Positions 38,959-52,334 of a DNA stretch of 64,000 bases are shown here, piece after piece. The stretch covers positions 734,919-798,918 of the forward strand of contig NW_004955426.1 of the NCBI RefSeq assembly GCF_000276665.1. Direction: 5' to 3'. The stretch comes from Chinchilla lanigera. Lineage: Eukaryota; Chordata; Mammalia; Rodentia; Chinchillidae. The notes under the pieces are model-generated. The model was not told the origin of the DNA, searched no databases, and saw only the letters and a list, made by a program, of their open reading frames with translations. Both the position numbers and the translations under genes were made by a program. Positions within the stretch are counted from its first letter, which is position 1; every line of letters starts with the position of its first letter.

Positions 38959-40756
38959 TGTCCTTATTGTTTATAGCTGTGAGGAAGCTCAGTATATATT
39001 TTTAAACAGATACAAGTGTATACATCTCTTTTCTATGGGTAAAAGTTTCCTATAAGCTTTTTGGCTTGAGTTTCCACCTTTAACCAACTATTCCTAAATG
39101 GGTGAAACATATAATCGGACCCTTGGTTGTTGCTTCAAATGCAAGGACGGTTTCTTATCCATCTCTTCCTCTTAAACACAAGATCTATTCTCTCAACTAT
39201 TATACTAAGATTTTTACTGTTGTTGAAGACTTTTGATTAATAAGTAAAGGTAGATGGATGTCATGCTTAAAATATAATCATGTTAACAATGTGTTATAAA
39301 GCTAAGAGTTTTATAATAAAACTTGTAACTTTAACATAGCTCAAATTTTTCTTCTGCATATTTACTATAACCCTAATTGAGTGTTTCACTGTTTATAAGT
39401 AAAATTTCTGGTACAGTTCTGGATTGACCACTGAATGGCTACTTGTAACTAAGGTCCCAAGTATTTGATAATGAGCTAATGTGTAAACTAGAAAGCTCCT
39501 CCTTCTTGTAGTGAGATCATCTTCTAGGTGTCACGGGAGAGGTAATTTCAGTATCTGCCTCAAAACTGACATGGCGAAGTTCTATCTAAAAACATTGCAT
39601 TAAAAAAACACCCGTAGACTCTCTGTGAAAAGCACAAAGAATATGTATCATATGTAATCCTCAGATTTAATCTTTACAAGCTTGATTGATTCATCAATGG
39701 ATATGTCCTTGGGAAGTTTCTGCTTAAGATGGACCCTATTAGTTTTTCATCTAACTGATGAAAAATGGAACAATGTCTGTCTTTATCTTCCAGTGAAAAG
39801 ATGAGTCTCCTTCCTCTCAGTGTAACCAGCTGAACTGCTCCTTTCCTTTCCTTCGGTGATGTTGGACATCGCATTTCTCTAATCCTCCATCACTCACGGC
39901 TCTTGTTTAAAGAAAACCGGGCACAGCACTCTCATAGGGTCCACAGTGGTGCTACCCCACATGCGCAACTGCAGGGCTTTGCCCCCTCCACGTGCAAGGT
40001 GCCTCCACCATAGATTCCCAGCATATGGGGGATCGGACCACAAAGAACACTGAAAGATAGAACTTGGGAGACTCAAGTCTTTGTGATCAGCTTTCCCCTT
40101 CACACTCCCTTTGCTCTTGAAACCTGTGTCATTGATCACCAATGATTTCATACTGGAGTTATTGAGCCTGAGACCTCACAACCGCACGGGCACCTTCTGG
40201 AGAATGTGAAAGCATGTCATCTTTATGCGTCTACCTAGTACTCTACCTGGTGCTAATGTGTCTGCTGAAGGTGCTCAGAGCATGTTGGCTACTACCTGTG
40301 CCTTCAGCTCTTCCCTGGATTATAGCTAAGGAGACCAGGAGCAGGTCTAATTCACAACCAGTTTACCCCCATGCGAGATCCTTATTCGATCGGATCGGAC
40401 ATTTGTTCAGCCATCTGAATGGAGACTTTTTAATTGTAGTTTGCCTCTGGCACTCCAGCCCCATCCTGGGTTGCTTGGGACAGTCTCACTTTTCAAAGAA
40501 ACAAAAGACAACTAAGGATGGCATGTAATATTAACTGACCAGTGACACTGTTCGGTTTGAGACATGAGCATTCATCTGGCCGTGCATCCTACTGTTCACG
40601 TGCCCCGAGCACTTGGGATTATCACATATTTGCACTTACACCCATGTCTATTTATCCTGGATCGGAGGAAGAGCTTTCTCATGGTCTGGTTTGAGGCCAG
40701 TTATTCCTCTGGGTTTCCCTTTTACCTCCTTTTCTCTCTCCCTTCTTCCTTGGCAC

Positions 40757-40932
40757 TCTTTTATTACTGGGGATTGAACTCGGGACCTTACATGGAGCCA
40801 CATCCCCTGATTGCCCCTATTTTTTATTTGGAGACAGAGTATCACTAAGTACCAAAGTTGCTATGGCTGGGCTCAAACTCAGCAACATCCCGCTTCAGCC
40901 TCCTATAATGGCAGGTGCCACCATGCCCAGCT
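40757..40932 (-). mobile_element. B1-ID composite SINE
   Basis: The plus strand reads 'tactggggattgaactcggg' and ACCTTACATGGAGCCACATCC (ID-like half reversed), then GGAGACAGAGTATCACTAAG and CTTCAGCCTCCTATAATGGC, GTGCCACCATGCCCAGC (B1 half reversed). Confidence 0.7.
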
Positions 40933-41653
40933 GCTCCTTGGCCTTTATGATTTGGCCTCTATTGGTGTCAGCATAAACGTGACTCTCTCAAATTTAGATG
41001 CCAGGCCTGCTACGGGTGCTGATGGTCCCTGAGGGATGCGTGGGACATCTACAGCAGAGTTGAGAGCCTCCAAATTTTGCACCTTGGCTAAGGAGAGGCT
41101 GCCTGCAGTTCTAACGCTGCATGAGCCCTGGCCCTGGAATGTCCTGCTTTCTACCTCTAAGCCACGCTCTCAGGCCACCGCACCAGCCAGGACCCGCCCA
41201 GAGCCAAGTCATGTCCTCCTGAGCTGGGCTGCGCCTTCATGCCCCTTCCCAGCTCAATGTCTTCTGGAGCCCTTGCTCACTTGCCGCCTCAGCTCCAGAG
41301 GCTGGGAGGACAGGTCGAGGGCACATGTGGGAGCTCACCGAATGGAACAGCACATGATCTTCTCAGGCCTTCTTCCTTCTGGACCAAGGGGTCTTACCAA
41401 GGGCAAATTTCTCCTAGGGAACACGTGGCAATGCCCGCTACCTGCGGACCTCATAGTTGTAACTGCATGAGTGCTGGCGGCCCGGCAGGGGTAGCACTCC
41501 TGGTCTGTAGTAGACGGCGCATCCAGGACCACCACTAATCATCCTACTACATTCAGTATGTGCCCTCAACACAGACATCAACAGGTGCAGGTGTGTGGCT
41601 GACTTCTGTGGGCATCTGGGTTGGGGCTCCTCAGCACCCAACTCCTGCTTAGC

Positions 41654-41815
41654 CCAGTGGTTCTCAGTGGTTCACACTTTTGCTGGGTTGGAATTGTCTT
41701 TGACCTTGGGAAAAAAAAAAAGAGGCTCAGGAGCCTCTCCTGCTGCAGGGAGCCGGGCTTCAATGGGTCCCGCTGGCCAGGTGGTGTTCACACAGGCAAG
41801 GCTGAGAACCTTGGG
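41654..41815 (+). mobile_element. Possible MER5-like remnant
   Basis: CCCAGTGGTTCTCAGTGGTT near 41653 resembles the MER5 left end, and AGGCTGAGAACCTTGGG near 41799 could be a decayed right end. The interior is not recognisable. Confidence 0.3.
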
Positions 41816-42131
41816 CTCAGCCCACAGCAGGAAATTCGGCAGCAGCAAATGAAATATTTACTGACTGACAAGAAGCCATGTAATGGTCTACTGGGCTATG
41901 TGATTTACAGGCCCTGAACAATACTTGCTAGGCTTCTCCTAACGAGCTGGAGGCACGCAGATCCTCACCCCAAGAGTGATGGCATTTAGACAAGGGGCCA
42001 CAGGCTTCTGGTGGTTGAGCTGTGAAGGACTGGAAACATCACTTGACTTGTGAGGGGAGATCTCAGTACAATATAAATATGGATCATGCTAATTCCTTGA
42101 CCATGCAGTTACCTCCTCAGCAGCTCGTGAA

Positions 42132-42240
42132 TTTTTTTCTTTTTTTGGTACCAGGAATCAAACTCACAGCTAATGAATTTATCGGCAATTGTTGGGCGCT
42201 CACACATGCAGTGTGGGGAATCACGCCCAGCACTCATCGT
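42132..42240 (-). mobile_element. Decayed ID SINE
   Basis: TTTTTTTGGTACCAGGAATC followed by AAACTCACAG is the reversed ID 3' end. The remainder (GGGCGCTCACACATGCAG, GAATCACGCCCAGC) is only loosely ID-like, so the 5' half is degraded or replaced. Confidence 0.5.
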
Positions 42241-42314
42241 GAAGTGTACCTGCTTTTGCTTCCATGAAAAACACTAAATGGTACAGGGATCTTCCTATCC
42301 ATGAACTTCTAAAT

Positions 42315-42510
42315 CAAGGGCCAGAAACTTCTTCTGTAAAGAACCAGAGAATAAATATTTTATCTCCTGGGATCATATGGGGGCTCTGTCATTTCTCCTG
42401 CTTTTAGCAACTTTAAAAATATGCAACCCCATACTTGCAGCAATACAGAAAGGTCCTGGCCACGGTGTGGCCCGTGGGCCTCAGGTTTCACGTCGCTGAC
42501 CTGCCTTCTC
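42315..42510 (+). mobile_element. hAT-like non-autonomous DNA transposon relic
   Basis: 'cttcttctgtaaagaaccag' and AGAATAAATATTTTATCTCC, then GTGTGGCCCGTGGGCCTCAG, fit the mammalian relic 'ttctgtaaagggccagatagtaaatatttt…ggcccgcgggcc'. This is the same family type as 31560-31720, opposite orientation. Confidence 0.55.
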
Positions 42511-43673
42511 ATCTGAGCCTTACTTGAAGGATTCAGGGGAGGGATCTCCGAGCACTGATATTTCGCCAACATTTTGTGTATTTTTATGTCACGTATGCTT
42601 TTTGTTTTTTCCCAATCATATTCTGAGGCTGGGCCCAGAAAGTCTAAGAATGAATCGACAGAAGTGATCTGAGCAGCTCCTTGCTTTCCTAAATCTCAAG
42701 TCTTGGCTTCAGAAGCCAGATGGCTTTGTCCGCATGGGTGAGGCTCACGTCTGCATTGTGCCTTCCACTAGGGCACAGGGAGACCCGGCCTGTGGTTCGG
42801 AGACCCGAAGCCCCACCTCGCACTTCCGCCGGCATGTGAAGATGCTGTGCTTGCCTGTGCGCTCGCTGATCAACCACCACAACAGCACCCAGCCTGACCT
42901 CCCCCTACCCCCTGGGAGGGCTGCAGGGGTCTGGGGACAGTGTGACCTCACCAAGTCTGCCTCTCTTGTCTTCACTCAGAGAAGCTGCCACTGCAAAAAT
43001 CCAGGGCCGTGTGTCTGGGGATGGGGTGATGGCACACACAACTGTACCTGCCCTCAAGGTGCACAGCCGACCTATTGTTGGGTGTAACTCAGAGCATGCC
43101 AAGGCCCTCGGCATATGACACACGGAACTGCTGTGAAAATGCACTCTTTAAAATAAAAGTACATCGATTTCCTTTCCTTTTTCTTTTTGCTCAGCAGCTA
43201 ATGAGCTGATCTCATTAACACGAACAGTACTTTTCCATTTATGGACATCTGCCTAGAGGGGGTTGCTCTCCTGCTTGGTTGATAAGTTCTAGTTCTGCTA
43301 GAAGAGTCCCAATAACCTGTCTGCACAGCTTCCGTGGACAGAAAGTGTCACGTTTGGTGTTCTCTATCTGCCCGGGAAGAGAGTATATAGGATTGTAAGG
43401 TGGCTTCTTAGCCCTGCTTGAGTGAAGTCTGCAGTGAGGCCTCATTATTTTGAGTGAATTTGAAGAACATTATCTGAAACACAAACCGTGAGTAGCAAGC
43501 AGTATTAACTGTATTAGGATTAGCCACACCTCTGTGTACTTTCGATGGGTAAGCATCATGGAAGGCTGAACTTACTTGAAGAGTTCTTGACTTCTCTCTC
43601 TACATCTGTGTACAAACTTGGTATCTCATCACAGCCAAGTCAGAGCAATTTCTGGAGAAATAAGTTTCTCTCA

Positions 43674-43688
43674 TTTTTTTTTTTTTTT
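43674..43688 (+). repeat. Poly(T) run
   Basis: Fifteen T bases. There is no adjoining SINE body that I recognise. Confidence 0.85.
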
Positions 43689-45539
43689 AAGATTAGCTCA
43701 CTCCTGCTGTCTGGATTACTATGCACCTGACTGTCTTCTCCCAGGGAAGGCCATTTCTTTATAAATCAGGACAATGATGGCTTGGTAATTGCTTTGCTGA
43801 GCTGCAGGGACAGAATGCCTCAGTGGCCAGAGACCAGCTACCTACGGCTGACGGTAAATCTCTGCTGTTCGGCCCTCAGAGCAGTGGTCGCTGCATGCAC
43901 CTCCTGCACTCCCCAGGCCCCCTCATAAATGCGAGCCATCAGGAGACGGATGAGCTCCCCTCTCGCTGAGGATTAAACACTGCCCCTGTATGAAGACTGC
44001 CTGGGTCCATACCTTCTGGAGTCAACCATGCATCAGGGAACACTGCTGCAGAGAAGCCCAGAGCAGAACCCAAAATACCTGAGTTAAAAGACGCCCTGTC
44101 GTTGTCTAGTACTACCTAGGGTTTTAGCTACATGGTTCCAATTAAAACTGATGGTTGCCACAGAGTTAACTGCTCTAGGAAATGTCTGCTAAAAGTTTCC
44201 CATTGGGCTAAATTACAAGGAAATCAGAGGGAAAAAGAGACTGAATGCTGTGTGGGTAAAACCATTACAGTGTTCTAATTGTGCGTGTGGTCCTTTGTGC
44301 TCCAAAACCCTTTCACAGTTGTTCTTTCGTGACTGGTCCCACTTGCAGTGTCAGCTGTACTCTCTGGGCTTTGATTACTTTAGTGACCATTTTGGGAGCT
44401 TGGAGAGGAGCCATGTGGTCCAGTCCCTGTGCCAGGGTCCTTCTGCCCTGTACTCTACAAATGCCCGGGAAGCTCTAGTCTAGCATATTCGTGGTGGACG
44501 CCTCACACCTCGGGACTTCAGCTTCCCACTGAGTGCACCCACCGCAGTCAGCACTGCCGGCCACAGCCCGATGATAAATGCAGCAACAGCAAAAAGAAAC
44601 ATCACGGGGCAAAAGTACATTAACTTCGAAAAGGAATAAGACCAGTGATTTCTTCCTTCTCTGCTAATCCAAATTATGCTTCATTAGCCAGATGTGATTT
44701 CACAGGCAATGTCACAAAACCTGAGCTTTAACACATACATAATAAATTATTATGCTAGGACACAGGGTAAAATAGAAATGCAATATTCACTTCCTCAAGC
44801 AGGTGGCTTCCAGTGAAACAAGCTCAATAAATAATGAGTCGTGCTGATGGGATCCAGTTCATTGCATTCCAAGTCCTCCATCTTCTGAGAAACAGAAAAA
44901 TAAAACTGAGTAACAAGGGATTATCTGTAATTGGCTACCTGCCTTTTAAATGTCATATTATAGGCTTGAAGATTTCCAAGCTTTGCCATTATGTTCTGGA
45001 TTATTAATAGCTATTAATAAAGCAACCTTTTCTAACTTTTGTTTCAGTTCATTACTTAATTCCCTATACAGAGTCATCTAATCTTTCAATTTATTTATTT
45101 GTAGGAAATTTTAACAAACTGTACTTCAAAGGCTTATTAATGCTGGGAATCCATGTGGCTTTGTAAAAGCTTACTTATCTATGAGATATGTTCTCCTTGA
45201 GGCATATTTCTTATTTTGTGAACACTTTGATCACTCACTGATAACGTACTACCAATAATAACCACTGAAAAAAGGAAAGTTTATTAGATGCAAAGACACG
45301 CACGTGCTCTTGATCTTATCCTCCCCTTTTGTGCAACTCTCCAACCCTCCCAAGTAGATGTTCTGGGGACTACAGCTGCCTGCAGCCATCAGTCTTTCCC
45401 AAAACTGTGTCTGTCTCCAGCTCTGTGGGGTGACATGATTGAAACCTGTGGCCACAGGTCAGGAAGGAAGTACAAAGACCCATGTGCTCTCTGGCTCCAG
45501 GTCAGTCCCTGATGCTGCCTTTTCCTCCCTGTAGTTTTG

Positions 45540-45860
45540 GCCCTTGTGATGGACTGACTGACTGCGTCCCTTCACATCCACATGTTGAAATCCTGTCAGT
45601 ATGGTAGTATTGGGATTGGGGCCTCGGAGTTGATTAGGTCATAGGGTGTGGCCTTCATGAATGGGGTTAGCTTCTTTACAAAGGAGACTCCTGAGAAATA
45701 GCAGTGCATTCTGCCTTGTGACCACACACAAGGAGTTATCTTGGGAGAGAATGCCCATCAGAACCCAACCAATCCGGCACCCTGAAAGTGGACTTTCCTC
45801 CTTCAGAAGTGTGGGGAACTTCTGTTGTTTCCAAGATGCCATTTGTATCTACACACTTCA
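45540..45860 (+). mobile_element. ERVL-MaLR-like LTR
   Basis: 'catccacatgttgaaatcct', then GGGATTGGGGCCTCGGAG, TTGATTAGGTCATAGGGTGT and 'cttcatgaatggggttagct' follow the order of a mammalian MaLR-type LTR. The 3' end beyond 45860 is lost or diverged. Confidence 0.6.
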
Positions 45861-46689
45861 AAATGGCATCTGACACTAACAAACGGTCCTCTTACATTTC
45901 TCCCCTATAAAAAAAGCTTCTTAAAATTTGAGGCAAAAATGTTAAGAAAGACAGTTCTTAGGTGAAAACAGCTTACACCTCCTAACTGAATCGGAAGGAA
46001 GTGATTAAAAATGAAAACCTCCTTTCCTTTAATCTCCTAGAAATTTACCCATGTTGGCAAATTTCTACCTTAGAAGCTTTGAAAAACTCACCAAGTGGTC
46101 CTTTACATGGGGCAAAGCATATGCTAAATGGTAGAATATCTAGATTCTAATAACTCAGCCACAGAGGATTGTATAATTCAAGCTAGGACAATACTGTACT
46201 CTACAAACAAACCAAACTTCTGGCTAATGATCAGTTAAAAGAGTGGGGAATGTCTGTGGGCCACTCTTTCCCGGAAAATAAAAATATCGAGTGTGAAAAT
46301 GATGAGGAATGGAAAGAAGGAAGAAAAACTATCAGATTATACCTGCACTGTTTATAAAAGAAAAATACAAAGAAAACTCAGTAGAACTGAGATTACTTGT
46401 CCTTTTCTTCTGAAAGAGAAAAGATGCATTTGATCTTAATTATGGAAATAGATGTGAGAATTTCTGGAAGGCACTTCTGAAAGAGTTACTACAAGACAGC
46501 TGGAGCTGACTCTTATAAGTAGTAGTACCAATAAAATCTTTCCAGTGTATGCATGGGAGGGAATTGCTACTTAGGAATAGTGTTGGGGAAGTCAGTAACA
46601 GCTGCTGGAAGTCTTCACATTTTAAAATCAAGGCTGCTATAGCAACCGTAAAGTGAGTTTGCCCTTTTGTTCTTCATTTTGTTATTGAG

Positions 46690-47215
46690 AATTCTAAAGA
46701 TGTCCCTCCAAGTTTCCTGCCCCCTGGTTGAGAAATATGAATGTAGCTAGTGCTGTGAGGGGATTTGCAGATGAAAGTAAGGTTACTAGTCAGCTGACCT
46801 TAAGATACAGAAGTGATCTTGCATTATCTTGGCAGGCTTGAAATGCAGTTGAACAAGCCCTTAAGAGCAGAAGAGGAAGGCAGAAAGATGGGGCTGAGGA
46901 GGGAGCAAGGTGGCATCTAGGATCCAAGAACAGCACCTGGCCAACATCCAGCAAGGAAATGGGGCCCTCCGTCTCCATCTGCATGGGACTGAATTTGGCT
47001 AATGCTTGAATGAGCTTGGAATAGGATCTTCTTAGAACTTCCCAGTAAGAGCCTGAGGGCCAACAGCCTGATTTCAGACTTGAGCGACTCCAAGAGGAGA
47101 AACCAACCCAGCCGCGTAGACTTCTGATGTACGGAACTCTGAGGTAATAAAACTTGTGTTGTTCTAAGCCATTAGGTTTGTGGTAACTTGCTACGACAGC
47201 AAAAGAAAACTACCA
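46690..47215 (+). mobile_element. ERVL-MaLR/MER-type LTR-like repeat
   Basis: GGTTACTAGTCAGCTGACCT, AGAGCAGAAGAGGAAGGCAG, then 'ggaactctgaggtaataaaa', CTTGTGTTGTTCTAAGCCAT and 'ggtttgtggtaacttgctac' follow the same consensus as 30685-31160. It is non-coding. Confidence 0.6.
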
Positions 47216-47468
47216 CACTCACACAAGACAAAAAGCTCAACACAGTTATTTCTCATAATTGATTATTTTAACATTTCTGCTTGGCTGTTTGAAAAAATTT
47301 AGATAAACTTTCTGTTTCTTCATATGGGTGCATTTCAGATGCTCTAAATAACAAGATGAGATGTAGCCATTAGGACTTTTAGATGCCTCTAGGTGCAGAA
47401 ATAGTAATCTAAGTAAGTGTCTCACCAACTCTAGCTAACACCTAAGAGTGACTTTCCTGGGTTTACTG

Positions 47469-47480
47469 CCACCAGATGGC
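47469..47480 (+). promoter_or_regulatory. Single CTCF-like motif
   Basis: CCACCAGATGGC fits the CTCF core pattern CCASYAGRKGGC at every position, and it also contains an E-box-like CAGATG. A 12-base match alone is weak evidence in 64 kb. Confidence 0.25.
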
Positions 47481-48629
47481 TTGCACTCAATGTGAGTGGA
47501 GCATAATGGCACCACTGGGTGTACAATTTCCTTTTATTGCTGTAGCTGTGAAGGGAGCAATGCTTCAAAAATCCAAGATTGATAAAGCTGCATAGAAAGG
47601 TCACACTGCAGAGACACTTTGAGGAGCCATAGGGCAGCATTAAAAACAGGTCGCAGGGCGGCCATCAGAGTTGAGTTCCGTCGTCTATCCCGGCTGCACT
47701 AAACAAGTGCTATGACCATGGCGCTTTTAATGTCCTATAGTACTTCGTCACCTTTTTAGTTTTGAGCAAGGTTATAATTTTATTTAAAAACACACACTTA
47801 ACTAGGTTGGTGAGCACCTTGAGGATAGCTGGAAAACAAAAACTAGAAAACAAGTACCTAGAAAACTGCACTATCCCCCTACAATATTCAGTTCTCACGA
47901 CTCTTGGCAAATCACGGTTCTTAGAACTCTGCCACACCCTCCATTAAATGACCTCATGGGAAAAATATCAAGCGATCAGTATGGTAGAGACATAATCTAG
48001 AAAATGGAAACTGCAAACTAAGATTTTTCTAAAGCTAGTCTCATCTCAGTGTAATTGCCTTCACGACCAACCCTTTCACCTGTGTGAAAATGGAAAGTTT
48101 CAGAGATCTAGTGATCAGCAAAGAAAAAGCAGTTACAAAAAAAGCAATAGATTCAATTTTTGTATAAAATGGGTGCAGGGAGAGAATACTTATATATCAT
48201 AGGAATGCTATTAGCTGTCAGACTAACAGATCTAGGATCAAAAGACTTCATTGAATGCAGTAATTCACTGTAAATCTTCAGGAAACACATTGTGCTATTT
48301 TAATTTTCATCAAAAAAAATCACATTTTTAAAAAATGTGCTAAAACTTAAATACATAGTGTTAAGTTTACTCCAACCCCAAGAGCTTTAGAATTGCTCCA
48401 GTCTTGGAACAATGGTTTCCCACCTTTTGTTCTCCCTGGATACACCTCAAAGACACTGCTTGACTGACATTCCCTATCAGCACCAGATGCTCGCCCTGTG
48501 ATGAATGTGGCAGGCTGTGGGTCACACACAGTTACAAGCAAGCCAGCCACAATGGTACCTCTGCTGTCCAGCTGCTCAGTACCATGGGAGAGTGTGGAGA
48601 CACCCACCTCTAATTTAGAGTTGGTTAAT

Positions 48630-48965
48630 TCCAAGGTATGAATGTTTGAGCTCCTAGAAATCCATACATTGAAACATAACCTCTAAGGTGATGGTTCTAA
48701 GCAGTGAGGCCTTGGGCCTGTGCTAAGGGAGGAGCTCTCATGAAAGGATTAGTGCTTTCATGAAAGGCTTAAAGGATCTTGTTTGTCCCTTCCACCATGT
48801 AAGGAAACAGCAAGGTGGCACCATTTTAGAAGTAGACTGTGAGCCCTCACCAGACACAGAATCTGCTAACATCTCAATATTGGACTTTCCATCTCCCAGA
48901 ACTGTGAGCAATAAATCTTTGTTTCTGAATTTGTTTTGTTACAGTGGCATGAAGGAAGACAGCCA
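48630..48965 (+). mobile_element. ERVL-MaLR-like LTR
   Basis: The order of GCAGTGAGGCCTTGGGCC, GAGCTCTCATGAAAGGATTA, CCTTCCACCATGTAAGGAAA, GAGCCCTCACCAGACACAGA and 'cagaactgtgagcaataaat' is diagnostic of this LTR type. There is an AATAAA near 48911. Confidence 0.7.
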
Positions 48966-49429
48966 AGCTTTTTGTTTGTTTTTCATTTTGTTGCTGTTGC
49001 AGTTGTTGTGAATTCCCTTCACTTCAGAGACCCTGAGTTAAAGTTGCAACGGATAGAAAATGAATATGGGTGGCTACAAATCAAGAGGTGCAAGAGGAGG
49101 AAGGAAAGCAAAGGAAGGAGGCACGAAAGGAAATAAAAGTGCCATGGGGCAAAAGAGCAGCAGTGCTGGCCAGAACCGGGTTTGGGGCTTTCCTTCTTGG
49201 TTACGTTATCAAGCAAAGAAATCAGTGCTTGCCTCACTGGGTAGATGTGGGCCCCGCGCATCCCTGACTCCTTCCTTTCCCATGCGAGAACAATCAGTCA
49301 GCACATGGAGTCAGCTCCCGGAGAATCACCCTCACAGCCACTGCCCGCCAAGCCCCTCCTGCCTCTCACGTGTCCTCTTGCGACTGCGCTTGGTCCTCAC
49401 CTCCACTGAGTAGCTGCAGTGACTCTTCT

Positions 49430-49820
49430 GAGTGTTCCTCAAAGCACAAGTCTTACTTTCCATCAGCTTCCCCTCATTCCAGGGCAGAGGCAGTGTCCTT
49501 ACCATGAAGCCGAGGAGGACTCCTTCTCCTCCCCATGGCCAGTTAAATCTCTTCTCTTTATGCTCATTTAAGATTCCCTTGGGCCGGGAATATAGCTCAG
49601 CAGCACAAGCACCTGCCTAGCAAGCACAAGGTCCTGAGTTCGATTCCTGGTACCAAAAAAGAAAAAAAAAAGATTCCCTTTCACTATTCTCATGCCACTT
49701 GCCTCTTCCTTTGCACAGATCCATAAAGCCAGAGAAAGCTCCTTTCCTGCCAGCCAGGCCACCAGCACTGAGCACAGTGCCTGGTACACAGTAGGCACTT
49801 GATAAATGTGTGTTGCAGTG
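49430..49820 (+). mobile_element. L2/MIR-type repeat split by an ID
   Basis: The right end 'gagcacagtgcctggtacac' and AGTAGGCACTTGATAAATGT is the usual L2/MIR tail. The left part is only loosely L2-like. The ID at 49581-49669 interrupts it. Confidence 0.5.
49581..49669 (+). mobile_element. ID SINE (tRNA-Ala-derived)
   Basis: GGGCCGGGAATATAGCTCAG, GCAAGCACAAGGTCCTGAGT, TCGATTCCTGGTACC, then an A-rich tail. An 11-bp target-site duplication AAGATTCCCTT lies at 49570-49580 and 49670-49680. The B-box-like GAGTTCGATTCC is intact. It is a different 3' variant from the copies at 33904 and 36083. Confidence 0.92.
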
Positions 49821-52334
49821 AAGACTTCCCAGTGCATCTCTACACAGACCCCAGGAATAGTATGCTTATCCCAGATTTATCTGGAGGGGTTGGATGACAG
49901 AATCCAAGAGACACAATACTCCACTCATTATCTCATGTTTATTAATAAAATTTGTCTCCGTTTTGTTGGTGACATGCTGCTCTAAATGCAAGAACTTTAT
50001 GAACTTTGATATGCAAAATGCACAGATCTGATTTTTTCATACCAGCTTAGTCAAGAAGTTGTATCTAGTATGAGAGATGAGGAATGAAGTCAGGGGAGGG
50101 AGAAAGAAGAGGGGAGATGTCTGCACTCAGTAACATACGGTAAGGTATGATTCAGGAAAATAAACCTATACACAGTATACAGACCTTGCATATATTAGGA
50201 ATTATGCCACTGTTTCTTTTTATGTCTTTTTAGGTCCAAGAACAAGGTGAATCCTGACAACTAACTGGGGTAATACTCTAAAGTCTTCATTTGCTATTTC
50301 TGTGTAACACATGAGAATTCCATGCCTCCTTCAGTCTGTCCAGGGAAAGGGCAGGTTCGGGAGACGTGTTTGTTCACAGGACTGTCTTTAAAATACAACC
50401 GAGCTCTTCATGAAAGAAACCATATTCCTAGGCTTTTCTTCCTTCCGAAGGAAAAAAAGGTAAAAACATCATTTGGCCCATTTATTTGCCTTCTTCTATT
50501 GATTACTTCAAATGCACTGTTACTTGATCATAGTCTAATTATTTTTGCAAACCACAAGCTCGAGTTGTTTCCTAGCATGGTATCTCATGTTTAATAAAGT
50601 GCTAATAAAGTTCAAAGTTACTAGTAATGATTCTCCAGAACTAAGAATTGAGGAAATATCTGCATCTGTATTTGCCAACTCTTCCAATTCTGAATGTGAT
50701 TCCAAACTCCCATGGTAGGAAGGGATAGTTTATTCATTCTTAGCTACAAAACAAGTAGAGACATGCCACGAGAAGAAAGATTTAGAAATTGTCTCTGCCA
50801 AAAGCTCATGCAATGTATAGGAGAGCCCACCTAAACACAGTGTTAGAGAGAAAATTTAAGTAGATATACTGGATTTACCCAAACAATAAAATAGAACACA
50901 GATGCATACACACATATCCTGGAAATCTACACAGAGAAGAGTTAACTAGTTTGCCTCTGAGGTGAGAAGGTGAGGAACAAAAGGCTCATTTGATTCTTTT
51001 TGTTTGGTTCAGCTGCTTTTAGACCACACACACACAAGACTGTTATTTTTTCATTTTGTAAAGTGTCAGTGGATACAATAATGGAAAAGGTCAGGGTAAT
51101 TACTGATAATTGCATGCTAATGTGATTGACTTTACCTCTTTCCTAAGTGCCTGGCGTTCTCTCTAGAGGGTTCTTGTTGAATAAAAGAGCTTAAACTAGA
51201 AGTTTGGGGCTCCAGTCTTTGGAAGACAACTTTAGTAAAAATATACTTTAGGGATGCTTAATAATTCTAAGGATAGTTGGAGGTCTAATAAAGATTGCTT
51301 CTGAATAGTCTGAGTTTGAAGATGCAAGAAGGCTAGGAACAGAAGAGTGGGCAGCCATGCAAGTGACAACGTGAGGAAACCTCTAATTAGGGATAAGGAA
51401 AGTCAAATAGGTGCTTGCAGCCTGCAGTGTCTGCACTCGGGAGCCCCTGCTGGTGGCAGGAACCCTATCTTCATCCACGGCCAATTTGGGTCTGTGTATG
51501 AATATGCATGGGTGCTCATGATTGATTGCTTTGTCTGTCAGATGATAATCAGGCAAAATGGAAAAGGAAAAGAAGGGACGAAAGGAGGTCATATTCATGT
51601 TCTGTAGCTATGGAAAGGAGGTCCGATCGAAAGCCAGCAATAGAACATTTTCATGCTGCCTCCTCCTTCCTTAGAGTATTCTATAGGGAAATCAGAAGCA
51701 GACTAGATAACATTCTTATCTCAGGTATGATGCAGGAGTTTCAAGCAAGAGTGTGGTGTTGAACTGACCAGCACTCCTGAGCAGCCGGGAGGAAGGAGAC
51801 CAATAGTAAGAAGAACACAGCAGGAATACATCCCGGCCCTGCAGTGCAAAGGAAATAATGTGGGTATGAGTACTGTTTGCATCTGTGAAGAAGGGAGGTA
51901 TTTTATGCCCCATGAAACAGGCTGGGGTAGTAGAAAGACTTTGGTGTCCCATTTTAACTCTAATTGTCTGCCTAAACTTAGAAAACACCTTTAGCCTCAT
52001 GGATCCTCAGTTTCTCCATCTGTATCGTGGTCTATTCTTTGTAAAAATTAGATGGGGCCGGCTGTAATGCACAGACCTATAGGGTCCCTCCCCCCCTTTA
52101 TCACTTTTCCTCTAGACTTACGCTTACCTGGGCATGTGTGTCCTTGCACACGGCCGGGGGCTGATATTAACAAAGAGAACATAAGAACATTGAGGTAAAG
52201 AGCTTCATGTGCTACACAAAAGGCTATTATATTAATTCAGTTAATGTCTCAATGCCTTTTGGGGGACACGAACATCTTTCCCTTTCTTCTTTTTTCTGTG
52301 CAGTGCTCTAGGACATCCTCTCCTCTCCTGCTTA

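Noticed and set aside
41036..41470. 144-residue open frame, plus strand
   Set aside because: No recognisable domain or motif. The length is expected by chance in GC-richer intronic DNA of this size.
51455..51475. Possible CTCF motif in reverse (CCTGCCACCAGCAGGGGC)
   Set aside because: Neither register fits the core through the GGC positions, so it is weaker than the two sites reported.
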